NCBI GenBank assembly: GCA_014706385.1
Contig: JACGZH010000006.1
Coordinates: 186,001-250,000 of the forward strand
DNA length: 64,000 nt
Source: Phaffia rhodozyma
Taxonomy: Eukaryota > Basidiomycota > Tremellomycetes > Cystofilobasidiales > Mrakiaceae
Reading direction: 5' to 3'
Of the stretch, positions 48,035 to 58,498 are shown in pieces. Under the pieces are notes generated by a model. It did no database searches and was not told where the DNA came from. It saw only the letters and a list, made by a program, of their open reading frames with translations. The position numbers were made by a program, and so were the translations under genes. The first letter of the stretch is position 1. Each line of letters begins with the position of its first letter.

Positions 48035-50489
48035 TCACATCTCGGCAAGGTTAAGAGGCATCTCATCAATTTGAGTCTGTGGTAAAGTGCAATTCAACGT
48101 CAGTCAAGACAGACACATATCTCTTAAATATCTTGACGCTCAAGACAGGACGCACAGAGTAGTATTGTTCTGTTGAAATGCATGTTTCCAGAGTTGTAAG
48201 CTTGTTAGTTGTTTGATACAGAGGAAGAAGCCATCAAAGACTCATAAGAAATCGAAAACAAACCAATATCTCGAAGAATTCGAACGTCCTCCACAGAAAC
48301 GAACTGAGGACACCAACGAGTTTATCAAAAAGATAAAATAAATCCTTGTTAGAATTCTATTCGCTTTCGTTAACATTGAAAATGAGGGAAGAAACCAAAA
48401 CAAACGTTAATGGCCACACCCTTTCGACCGAACCGACCGGATCGACCGATTCTGTGCAGGTAGTTTTCTCGGTTGATGGGCAGATCGTAGTTAATGACTA
48501 ACGAGACTTGCTGGACATCGATTCCTCGTGCCCAAACATCGGTGGTGATGAGCACTCGGCTAGAGGTAGACGATTAAGAACGGTAACCCTTCAATATTCC
48601 GAGATGACAAGTTTAGAGCGAGAATAAGACTATGAAAGATAGACGAACGAAGATCCTCCTCGGAATTCACCCATGATAGAGTCTCGCTCCTTTTGGGGCA
48701 TCTAATAAAAAGAAACATTAAAAGCACTACCGAATCAGACAACCAACGTCCAGTCCAGTCTAGCCAGTTCTGGATATAGCCAATAACAAAATGGAAAAAA
48801 AAGTGGACCTACGTCTCCGTGCATAGACGATACAGTGAAGTTGGCCTCTCGCATCTTCTCGGTCAACCAGTCGACTTTGCGCTTGGTGTTACAGAAGATC
48901 ACGGCCTGGGTAATCGTGAGCCTGTAAGATCATTATACAAAGCCATATAGATGAATCATGTGATGAAAAATGCTCATCAGATCAGATGTCTAAACAAAGA
49001 AAAGCGACAGAAAAGAAGTAGGTAAACAGCGACTTACGTATCGTAAAGATCGCAGAGAGTGTCAAACTTCCAGTCTTCCTTCTCGACAGCGACAAAGAAC
49101 TGCTTGATTCCCTCGAGTGTCAACTCATCACGCTTGACAAGGATTCGGATGGGATCGGTCATGAACTTGGTCGTCATCTCGAGCACATCATAAGGGAGAG
49201 TAGCGGACAAAACGACCACCTGTGTGGCAGGAGGCAAATATCGGTAAATATCGTAGATCTGATCCTTGAATCCTTGGTTGAGTAACTCGTCGGCCTCATC
49301 AAGAATGAGCATCTATAAAAGCGGTTCGTTAGTATTGAAAAGACAAACAGAAACATGATATTGCAAAACGAGAGAAAAACTTCGAGCAGACCTTGACATT
49401 TCTGGTCCTCAAGTTCCTTCGTCGGATCATATCGAACACTCGTCCAGGAGTTCCCGAAACGATGTGTTGTCCATGATCAAGCTTTTTAATGTCCTCTCCA
49501 ATGGAGGTACCTCCAATACAGGCATGGCACTGGACGTTCATGTAATCTCCCAGAGCGAGAACAACCGACTGGATTTGGGTAGCCAGCTCTCTGGTGGGAG
49601 AAAGGACAAGCGCCTGGGTGTCTCGAATAGAGGTATCGATAGATTGAAGCATCGAAATAGAGAATGTTGCAGTCTTACCCGTTCCAGACTGAGCCTGCGC
49701 AATCACATCTCGGCCAGAGATGATGGGCAGAATGGCTCGCTGCTGAATGGCAGAAGGCTTTTCAAAGTCTATTTCATTATATTCGAGTGAGGGCGACGAC
49801 ATGAAGGTTGATGAGTTCGAGGTCGTGAAGCGTTTGAGAGATTAAGAACAGAAAACACTCACTGTACGCGTAGATACCCCTGAGAAGGTCCTCCTTGAGC
49901 TTGAGAGCGTCGACTAAAGGCAGATTGAAAGAGAAATGAAGGCAAAAGCAGCAGATTGATCGAGTTGTACGCGTTTCCGTTCAGGACGAGAACAAGAGCA
50001 GGTGGATCCGTCAGTGAACGGTGTCTTCGTAACAAGACTACAGGGGATGGAGACTCACAAGTAGGGGCCTAGATCGAGAAAGACGTGCAGCACACTCATT
50101 GAAGAAGTAAGCTACCCGTCTTTCTCACATATAGCGGATCATTTCTCCACTTCATCTTCCAACGAGTTTATCTTCGTCCAAGTTGGACCAGATAAACTCT
50201 AGCTGGCGATCGATCCAAAAGAGTAGTACGTACGACTTTGACGGTCTCTGAGGACTCGAACACCTACTCCATGTGTTGAGGGAGGGATTAGACGAATCAT
50301 AAAAGAAATAAGCACCATGAAGGTCTATCGCTAGAAAGAAAAGCTATAAAGATAGGACGTACGATCTTGTCGTCTCCAGGTTTAATTCCCTGCATCAAAG
50401 GTTTCACCAACCATCGGATTAATCAAGTTAAATGATGTTGGTAGTATTCAAAAGAAAAGAATCAGAACGTTTTTTGAACTCACAGACAT
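48035..50489 (-). CDS. FAL1: ATP-dependent RNA helicase FAL1 / eIF4A3 (DEAD-box)
   Basis: DEAD-box helicase: exon-junction-complex core in animals, needed for rRNA processing in yeast. Coding exon 1 is only ATGTCT (50484-50489). Then come exons 50363-50389 (GIKPGDDKI), 50234-50263 ([10 protein letters not shown]) and a 10-nt exon 50059-50068, followed by [16 protein letters not shown]. The rest reads [11 protein letters not shown] (Q motif), [10 protein letters not shown] (I), SPTRELA (Ia), GTPGRV (Ib), LDEADELL (II), LSATLPYDV (III), [18 protein letters not shown] (IV), [10 protein letters not shown] (V) and [13 protein letters not shown] (VI). It ends [11 protein letters not shown] (stop 48035-48037). 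The junctions I checked keep frame. The [17 protein letters not shown] and IDEMP ending mark the eIF4A3/FAL1 branch rather than eIF4A. It is divergent from BRF1. Confidence 0.93.
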
Positions 50490-51036
50490 TGTTCAGATAC
50501 AAAAGAGCGAGAAAAGGGAAAAGAAAGAGGGAAGAACGAAAAGAGGTTGTGGGTGGGTGAAGAAAGAGAGAAGGCAAAATACTAATTTCGAAGAATTCAG
50601 GCGGTTTCATTTCTCCCAGCCAACAACTCTTTCTTTCTGCTCATCATCTATCTACATCGCCTGAGGGTCTGCTCTTGCTCTCTCGTCTCTCTTCTCCTCT
50701 CTCAATCCAATAGCCAGCCTCGGAAGGCACTTTCAGATGTCTTGCCTGCTTTTTAACAAGTACGTTTAGAGCTCACCTTCTGAAACTTGATACCACCCTT
50801 CTCCTAGGTTGTTCGTGTAAAGAGAGCTTCCCTCCACCCTCCACCCTGCTCTTTGTACTCCAAAGAGAGACAAACTAGAAATATAAGAAAAAACGAGTAT
50901 CAGTCGTGCTGAATATCGAGAGCGACGACGGACCTATCTTTGATCCTTCAGCGTCGCTCGTCTTCGTCCTCGTTTCAATATCCACCCGCCTTTTCCTTTC
51001 CCCCTGGTCGGTTCCACTTCGACTCCTTAGGTCACG
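50490..51036. promoter_or_regulatory. Shared divergent promoter of FAL1 and BRF1
   Basis: 547 bp between two start codons. It is CT-rich toward both genes. A frame at 50428-50610 (-) is the FAL1 leader. No specific box is recognised. Confidence 0.5.
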
Positions 51037-54000
51037 ATGCAGTCCCGTATAAAAGACAAAAAATGTCCAAACTGTTCCGGATCGTCTTTCACCCTGTCTG
51101 ATACGTACGGAGAAACTGTATGCGAGTCCTGTGGAACAATCGTTGGCAGTTCAGCTGGAACGCTCGTTCATCGTGAACTAGGCGAGGGTGAAGGCACATA
51201 TTTCGAAGGTACCAGCCGAGTTCAGTTGGGTTCGGTGAGCAGCGTCAGCAGGTTCACGGCTCAAGGAGAAACAGCAAAACAGAACAGATTAGAAAGAAAC
51301 GTGAGTAATTTGTCTTTTCTATGTTCAACAGATGACAAGCACCCTATCTTGCTGATTGCTTTCGTAGACTATGCTGAAGAGCTGAACTTTTCTCATTATC
51401 TTTTCAATAGACCGCATCGAAACACTTGATCGAGTCTCTAGGTCGACAATTCAGAGCCAATAACGTGGTCGAGCGTGCTCAGTTCATCTACCTTGCCTCG
51501 GATGCCATCAAGCCAGTGTACAGGATCAAGAATTTGACGACCTACGTAGCATGCGCTGCCTTCGCTATGGCTCTTCGTGAACGAAAGAGAACAGAAACGT
51601 TGAAGGACATAGCTGTGCGTTTTTCAACTCTTTTATGTAACTCTGGACCGAGATTGTCTTGCTGATATGTCTGTTATTCGTTCGCTTACGTTATGTATAA
51701 ATCTCTTCAGTATGCGGCCGACCTCAAGCTGCTTAAGCTGAATAGAGTGTTTATGAAACTCCAGCGAGAGCAAGCCGTTAACCTACTCGAGATAACACCG
51801 GCATCCTTTCTACCACGCCTGGTGGCACACCTCTCGCTCATATCTTCTGATCCGTCCAAAGCGCTCACTCATTCCACCTGGTTAAGCCGAGTGAACAAGA
51901 ACGAAGTCGACCGAACAACTGTTGGATACCTTAAAAAGGTCGACTGGTCCTTAGTGTTCGAACTCGCCCGAGCACTCTTTCATTGGTTCGACCGAATCCA
52001 TCTCTACGCCGGTCGAGCAGCTATGGCGGTATCTATCGCTGTGATTATGGTTGCTATCGAAGGAACATGTGAGGCTCCGATGCCTAAAGCGACAGATGTT
52101 GCCAACGAGCTCGGTAAACTCGAAGCTGTGGCAACGTTCACCATAATGGAGCGTTATCGAGAAGCGGGTAAAGCCTTCTTGGATTGGGCAGAGTATATCC
52201 CTGGGTATGACCTCTCCTCCAGACAGGTGGTTGTGAAAAGCACGGTTGCACGACGGGTAGTTTCGAAGAGAAAAGAGATTGCGTCGCTCGTGAAGTTGGT
52301 GTTGGAGAACAAAGAGTTGGTTTGGGCACGTAGATTGGAACTCGGGGTTGAACAGGCTAGCCCGAGCCAGATGACGGATGAGGTGTTGAATAAGACCAAC
52401 CACGACCAGAGCATATCCAATCAAGACCTGGAACGATGGAAAAAGGAGGCGGCTATTGGGTCAGAGGTCGAAGAGATCTCGACGTGGGACGATCTCTCAG
52501 ACAGCGATTCGTCTTCTGATAGTAGTGATGGAGAACAGGAGAAGAAGGATAATGCATACGAGAGTGTTGAAAAAGAAGATCCAATGAAGGATGGGCTTAA
52601 ACCAAATCCAAGATCGGATGTAGGTCAAGGTGTAATCATTAAACCAACAGAGGCTCGGGGAATTCCAAACAACCCGGTCCAATCTATAGATCTCTATATT
52701 CAAAAAACTTCTGAATTTGGACGAACAGGCCCTTTGAGGTGTCTCCGAACAACTTCAGTTCCGAGCGCCTCTGAAAACGAACTCGATTTAGTTGACTCTC
52801 AGCTTGTTGATAATCTCGCCGACAAGATTTTCTCGCCTCCCCCGCTAGTATCACCTTCTGAAGCGCCATCTATTGGCTCGACATGCCTTGCATCTTTGGA
52901 CGAACGAACATCACCTCCTATGTTGACAACTACTACTGCTAGTCCTGATAACTGTTCCACTCATGCCACCATCCTCACCCCTGCCCCTACCATCATCTCT
53001 ACTGAACAATCCGCCCGAGAAGATACCCCTATTGCGTTTCCACCTATCTGGCCTCAATCCTCCGAAAACGAACATCCCGTTTCAAGTCGACCGGAATCCA
53101 TCTCGGAGTACTCATGTTCAGATCACCAATCTGGTGAGCACGAGGGAACAGAGATCTATGTGGACATGTTTTCCTTGCTTCCTTCCGTCCAAGCTTCATC
53201 TACCTCTCGTTCTTCCTCTGCATTCCGGCCATCACCTCCACAGGATTGTACGCCAAACATAAGACTGTCACCTTGCTCCTCTACGAAACTGCCTTCGTTG
53301 ATAGACATCGCATCTCCATTCTCATCCAAGCTTAAAACCTCTCCTGCGGCCACCCCCTCTCTAGGTTCATCCAATACTGAACTTGTTCGTTCCAAACGGA
53401 ACTCCTACTTGTCCTCTTGCTCATCATCGAGAATGTCAAGAGCTCTTGCACCTGCATCCATCAACTCGTTGACAAGCCCTATTCCTTCGGTAGTTGGCAC
53501 AAATTCTGTTCGTGTAGCCGAGTCATCATCAACTTATGCTACTCGCAAAGCAAGTACAGGTATGAGACCAAAGGCTTACATGCGATACCGACCTTCGGAC
53601 TACCGTAGAAAGAATCCTTACAGTCATCTTAATCCGGATATAATTCGTTCCGTACTGGACGCCCAAGATGACTCGACCGAGCTAGGTCGATATATCTTGA
53701 ACGGATACGGTCAGAATGGAAGACCGCTTCCTGCTCATGTAGCACCGAAGAGTACAATAGGAGTGCTGGCCGCTCTACGTCCGGGTGGAGTCGAGGACAT
53801 TGTCGATGATGAGCTCTTCTTAGATGGCGAACTTGAAGGATATGTGAGAGATGAAGAAGAGGTCGAGTTCATAAAACGGTTGTGGGATGAAGAGGGCAAA
53901 TTCGATGGTGTGGATGAACTGGAAGTCAAGCGAGCGTCGAGAAGACGAACCGATCAGGAACGAGAAGCGAGAAAACTGGCAGCTGGGGTGGAATCTGTGT

Positions 54001-54368
54001 TGGGCAAGAGGAAGCTCCGGGCAGGGGTAATATCGAGAAAGGCCCGGGCGACAAAGGCATCTGCGAAACTCGTCGCGTTTGTTGAATCGTTGCAGAACGA
54101 AGAGAAGGAGGATGTATATGATCTGAAGGATGAGGAGATGGAGATTGATGAGTTAGCGCTTGATTTTGGATACGGTCCAGAAGCGGCGCAGTTGGGCCGG
54201 TTGATTATGGGTGACGGTGGTCCTGATGAAGAGGAGGAAGAGGACGAAGACGAGGGTGATAGAATCGAGTATGGCGAGAAGGAGAAAGAAGAGGAGGAGG
54301 GAGAGCGAGATCACGTCATGTTCAAGAAGCTTAGGGGAGAGGTAACACTTGGTTCTGACGATGTCTGA
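51037..54368 (+). CDS. BRF1: TFIIIB subunit Brf1 (TFIIB-related factor)
   Basis: Initiation factor of RNA polymerase III: binds TBP and recruits Pol III to tRNA and 5S genes. Exon 1 has the TFIIB-type zinc ribbon (CPNCSGSSFTLSDTYGETVC then ESCG), four cysteines intact. Exon 2 starts with TASKHLIESLGRQF; the first cyclin fold includes VERAQFIYLASDAIKPVYRI with YVACAAFAMALRERKRTETL. The long last exon starts near 51713, carries the second cyclin repeat (WSLVFELARALFHWFDRIHL to VAIEGT), then a 500-residue Ser/Thr/Pro linker. The Brf1 homology block follows near the end (DIVDDELFLDGELEGYVRDE then EEVEFIKRLWDEEGK). An acidic C-terminus ends LGSDDV. The BRF1 call rests on zinc ribbon, two cyclin folds and that block, which TFIIB lacks. 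The linker is longer than in yeast. Confidence 0.85.
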
Positions 54369-54842
54369 GTGTGTCTTTGTTTTGCATATCCGTTTATCCT
54401 TTGCTTCTCTTGTTTCTTTGGCCTATTCTCTACATTGGGCTTTTATTTGCTTCTCAGTTCTCTGTCACTCCTATGGGGGCGCGGACGACCAGTGCCCATA
54501 GTTTTTCCGTTTTATATTCTGACTACAAACACATCCTTCCACTCTGCTTCATATCACACATTGCATTGCACCTCTTCCTCTACAATTAATTTCACACTAC
54601 ATGAGATATAATTTTATACCCTTTTGTCGCTGTGCCTTCGAGTCTGAATGTATCGCTCTGTTTGCGCTAAGCGTGTGGGTCACGTGCTAAATCATTTGCT
54701 GCGCAGCCCGCCAGCTCACCATCGTCACCTTCCCCAGACAGCCAACAGGAAAGAACCTCCATCTTTGATATTCATACACCCTCGTCCTACAAATAATCGA
54801 CTCACAAGCATCCATAAACTGTGACCTGTTCCAGAAGAATTC
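54369..54842. promoter_or_regulatory. BRF1 3' flank and promoter of the HERP-like gene
   Basis: T/C-rich 3' flank, then a promoter with a single CACGTG at 54681-54686 (157 bp before the next ATG). No gene is supported. Confidence 0.55.
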
Positions 54843-56719
54843 ATGGTTGTCCTTCACCTCCTCGAACCATCAGCGACGGCAAATCAACTTCAAATAAGAG
54901 CATCACCCACAGACTCGATCAACCACATCCGTTCCCAGATCGCACTCCGTCATCCCCTCTCACCCTCTCTGGATGATATTCGACTTGTCCGAGCTGGTCG
55001 ACTCTTGGCGGACACGGAAACTGTCCAGGACGTACTGGGTGGAGTGATTGGTTCTGGAGAGGAGGATACCGAAGGGGAGACTCATACAATTCATTTGGTT
55101 TTGAGACCTGATGGGAGGGCATCGAAGACGACCCCAAACAGGACAGGAGCTTCGTCTGTGGGAGTCAGTCATTCAGCTAATATGGGGAATGATGATGTGT
55201 CTATAGCGCTCTCTGGACCTAGTAGCTCTGAACTGGCAGCAACACCCGAGCTATCTACTGGTTTGCCTCCCTTCGCTGCCGATTCATATCCATATACATC
55301 GACAGCACCCATCGACCCATCGTTCTACCGATCTATAACGGACGCTCTTGCTTTCTATACGTTTGAATCTCAGTCGGCCCTCTTTCAGTTTATCAATGTG
55401 CCAACACAGTCGATGAACAAATGGGAGGATCTGTCTCCACCACCGGTCGTTCCGTGGGATGTGGCCAGACTGGTGGTGCATGCGCTCGTAACCAATCTAG
55501 GAATTGAGAGTGGTTTAGAAGGAGCCGGAAGTGAACACCGAGGTCGTCTAGAGGAGTGGATAGGTCCGGAAGGTGGTGAATGGCCGATTATCATCGAGTA
55601 AGCTTCACCAAGGGTCTATTGATGGAAAGAGAGACTGCGTGAGCTAATTTAGGTAACTTCATCCTTGTTCCTCAAAGCGATATGCCCTATCAACTCTCGG
55701 TTCCACCATTATCCACCTTATCGACCGCTCAAAGAACGGCGCTTCATTCGTATCTACTTTACTCAAGCCGTCAAGACATTCTTACCAACCTGTTGGCCAC
55801 CCATCTATACCCCTCCTTCCCTCTTTCGTTCTCCTCACATATTGAGCCCACACCAACTATTCCAGCAGCTGCTCCGGTAGCCCCGGGTGTCTCTGCTGAA
55901 GTACGGACTCGGATGATCAAGGCGATGATCTTACTGGGAATGAACTTTGTAAAGTACGCATTGGTGTGGTATGTGTTTACGAGGGAGGAAGATACAATGG
56001 AAAGTATCGTTTGGGCTGTTGGGCTGTTAGGTTGGTGGATGTACGAAGGCTTTTTGGAGATCAGACGTGCTCAGGTTGGTGGGGATGAAACAAGAGGCGG
56101 AGTCGCTGGGGGAGCCGGGGGAGCCGGTAGAGGATCGGCACCGGAGACGAGATCTGGATCGGCGGATGGTGAATCGCATACGATATTTGTGTTGCCAGTC
56201 CCGCCGACACCGTTGCATCGAGTGGCGCTCATTGGACTGGAACGCGAGTCTGCCTTGCTGAGATTTTCCTCATCGTCGACGCCGTCAGAAACAACATCAA
56301 CAGAGATGCTGACGAGCAGCGGATGCCTCCCTTTATGGTTGAAAGTTGTGTTATTTCCGGTCTTATTCGTCACATCCGCTTTACCACCTCTCGACGCCTT
56401 CAGACGATCTACTCTTCGGCGAAGGGAGAATCTGATTCGAGAACGGGTAGGTAGTCTTTCTCCTTCTCCATCTTTGGCAGAGTCGGCGCCGGCGCCACAA
56501 GATGCACATGGTCAAGGTCAAGGACAAACAAGGAGAACTCTCCCGGCAGGACTAAGCGCACAAGCAAAGATGTTCTACCACAGGGTCCTGGACAGAGGTG
56601 ACCGGGTTGACTGGGCTGAAGAAGAGGAGGCGCAGAGAGAGATCCTGGAGAGAGAGGATAGAGAGAGGAGGAATAGGGAAGGAGACGGGGACGGTGGGTT
56701 TTGGAACTTTTTGCTCTGA
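54843..56719 (+). CDS. Ubiquitin-like domain membrane protein, HERP/Usa1-like
   Basis: Two exons (54843-55597, 55678-56719) join in frame to 598 residues. Residues about 1-85 form a ubiquitin-like fold (LHLLEPSATANQLQIRASPT, DSINHIRSQIALRHP, IRLVRAGRLLADTETVQDVL). A Ser/Thr linker and a helical middle follow. A hydrophobic hairpin is seen at about 330-385 (MIKAMILLGMNFVKYALVWY, VFTREEDTMESIVWAVGLLG, WWMYEGFLEIRR), then another hydrophobic segment (LPLWLKVVLFPVLFVTSALP) and a charged tail. An N-terminal UBL followed by a membrane hairpin is the layout of HERP (animals) and Usa1 (yeast), ER-membrane scaffolds of the Hrd1 ERAD ligase. The Dsc3 subunit of the Golgi Dsc ligase has a similar plan and is the main alternative. 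The call is by architecture only. Confidence 0.6.
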
Positions 56720-57648
56720 ATCCCGTTTTCCTTTTACCTTATAGTTTCGCAAATTCCAGGTAGCTAGCTAGCGAGTCAGTCAGTTAGTTAGTTAGTCGAT
56801 TCTGTTTTTCTTCTCAACAGAAGAAACGTCTTATACATATGTGATCTCTCTTGTCTGTTTCTCAAGCTGATGATAACGTGAATATGAGACTTATGTGAGA
56901 AAATGGAGGGTATACAGGGGATGACGTCTGTCTGAGGCAAACATCCAACGAATGAGGAAATTCGTAGAACAGATATCTGGCGTGTCTTGATTTTAGCCAA
57001 TCGAGTCGACAGTAAAATCCCAAGGCGGAAAATAAGGAAGGAACGGAGAAAGGTCTTGGATAATCTGATTATCTCGTCTTCTTAAGAACCTTTCCTCTTC
57101 TTTTTTTTTCTTACAAAATACCCCTTTCTATCCTCTTCGAAGAATAGATTCAAACAGCGCTGCATGTAGGTGATAAATTGCGAATATTTATATATGGAAG
57201 AACAATCTGAATCTTCTTTCTCTATACTCTAACAACAAGAAAAGAACATAACCAAAGCCGCAAGAAAATGAAGAGAAAAAAAGAAAACAAAAGAAGTGAG
57301 GTAAGAAAGACGGAGAGAAAGAGAATCAAAGTGTGTATTATGAACAAGGAGGATGATGCACGAGATGTAAGGATGGGCCGACAAAGATCCCTTTTTAAAT
57401 GTGATGTGATAGGAAGTCGAGAGATTCTTATGAGATGAACCGAAAGTCGATACCTTGAGTGAAATGAGATGCGTGTTGATGAGAGCTGATGAAGAGCTGA
57501 TGGAAACAAAAGACAGAGAAATGAAGGCGAAGACAGTAGAAAGAACATTCCGCAAACGAAGATAATTTCGAGTCTTTCCTGTTTGAAAAGCCAAGATATA
57601 GACCCCAAGAATTTGCAGGCAAGGATTTACTAGATCTGGAAGTCGACG
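56720..57648. other. Intergenic
   Basis: Spacer downstream of the HERP-like gene and of the small secreted-protein gene. It holds a tetranucleotide run GCTAGCTAGC followed by AGTCAGTCAGTTAGTTAGTTAG (about 56762-56796). Two - strand frames at 57222-57608 are Ser/Phe/Leu-rich and overlap each other; I see no domain or clear start and treat them as 3' UTR. Confidence 0.5.
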
Positions 57649-57936
57649 TTAACGTTCCTCCAGAAACCCGTGTTTCAGTCTGGCTAGCCTCCTAGCCTCA
57701 ACCACTCTCTCTTCCCAGGATTCTTGGCCCGTTCGGTTTGATCCCGATCGTACCCTACTTGAGTTTGATCCGACACCTAGACCATGTGAGAGTTCCGAAT
57801 CAAGCTGGGCGCCAGATCGGGACGCTGACGGACAAGGGATCGCCACGGTCGCTACCGAGCCGAGAAAGGTGAGGAGAAAGAGGGTAGAGAGAACAGATCG
57901 TTTGTTCTGGTTGAATGAGTGTAGGATTGGAGCCAT
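57649..57936 (-). CDS. Small secreted protein candidate (95 residues)
   Basis: Single-exon frame with a good start context (ATCATGGCT). The N-terminus MAPILHSFNQNKRSVLSTLF and LLTFLGSVATVAIPCPSASR is a signal peptide: basic n-region, 16-residue hydrophobic core, small-residue cleavage site (V-A-T-V-A). The mature part (about 60 residues) has one cysteine near its start, is Ser/Gly/Arg-rich, has two N-x-S/T sites (NSS, NRT) and ends RRLARLKHGFLEER with several basic pairs. No family is recognised. It could be a secreted peptide precursor or a chance frame; the clean signal peptide and start favour a gene. It sits alone in a 1.8-kb gap. Confidence 0.45.
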   Translation of the reverse strand: MAPILHSFNQNKRSVLSTLFLLTFLGSVATVAIPCPSASRSGAQLDSELSHGLGVGSNSSRVRSGSNRTGQESWEERVVEARRLARLKHGFLEER

Positions 57937-58498
57937 GATGGATGATTCAGGGTGGCTGAGAATGATTAAATAGCGATTCGAAGAACGCCAAGAAAGTTAG
58001 TATAGAGGTAGAAAAGAAAGAAAAAACCAGCATAGCAAAGGCGGTACATACCTCTGGCACAAGTTCAAGAAGAGAGAAGAAAAGTAAGGAAAAGCGCGTA
58101 GGGCAGCTTGAGGTTTTTTGGGTTTCAAAACCAACCGAGAGGGAGTATCAATGTCACGAGAGCCAAAGAGGAAAGAAACCGGATGAGGTCGAAGGGCACA
58201 GGTCGAGGAGAATGAGGTGCAAAGAGAAACGGAGGAATAAGGAGAACTTGATACCGAGTAGTCTGCTTATGTAAGTAGAGCCCATAAGAACCCAAATTAA
58301 CCCCAGATCAAACCCCTGATTTGCCCCAATGTCGCCATCGCGGATCATCCGGATCACGTGACTGACCTGTCTCGTAGCACCCAAGTATTTCCTCACCTTT
58401 CCTCACCTTCTCTTCCTTCTCACTCCCTCACACGAGCGACAAGTTGAAGACATCAGTCTAGTCCAAGACCACTTGTTCTTCTCTCTCCGCATTTCCAG
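57937..58498. promoter_or_regulatory. Intergenic with CACGTG ahead of the transporter gene
   Basis: Divergent spacer between the secreted-protein candidate and the SLC35F-like gene. TCACGTGA with a CACGTG core at 58355-58360 lies 139 bp before the transporter ATG. On the - strand possible leader introns of the small gene (for example around 58040) cannot be fixed. No further gene is seen. Confidence 0.5.

Noticed and set aside
57222..57608. Two overlapping - strand frames of 121 and 128 codons
   Set aside because: Phe/Ser/Leu-rich translations of CT-rich sequence in two frames at once, downstream of the small secreted-protein gene, with no domain or start evidence.
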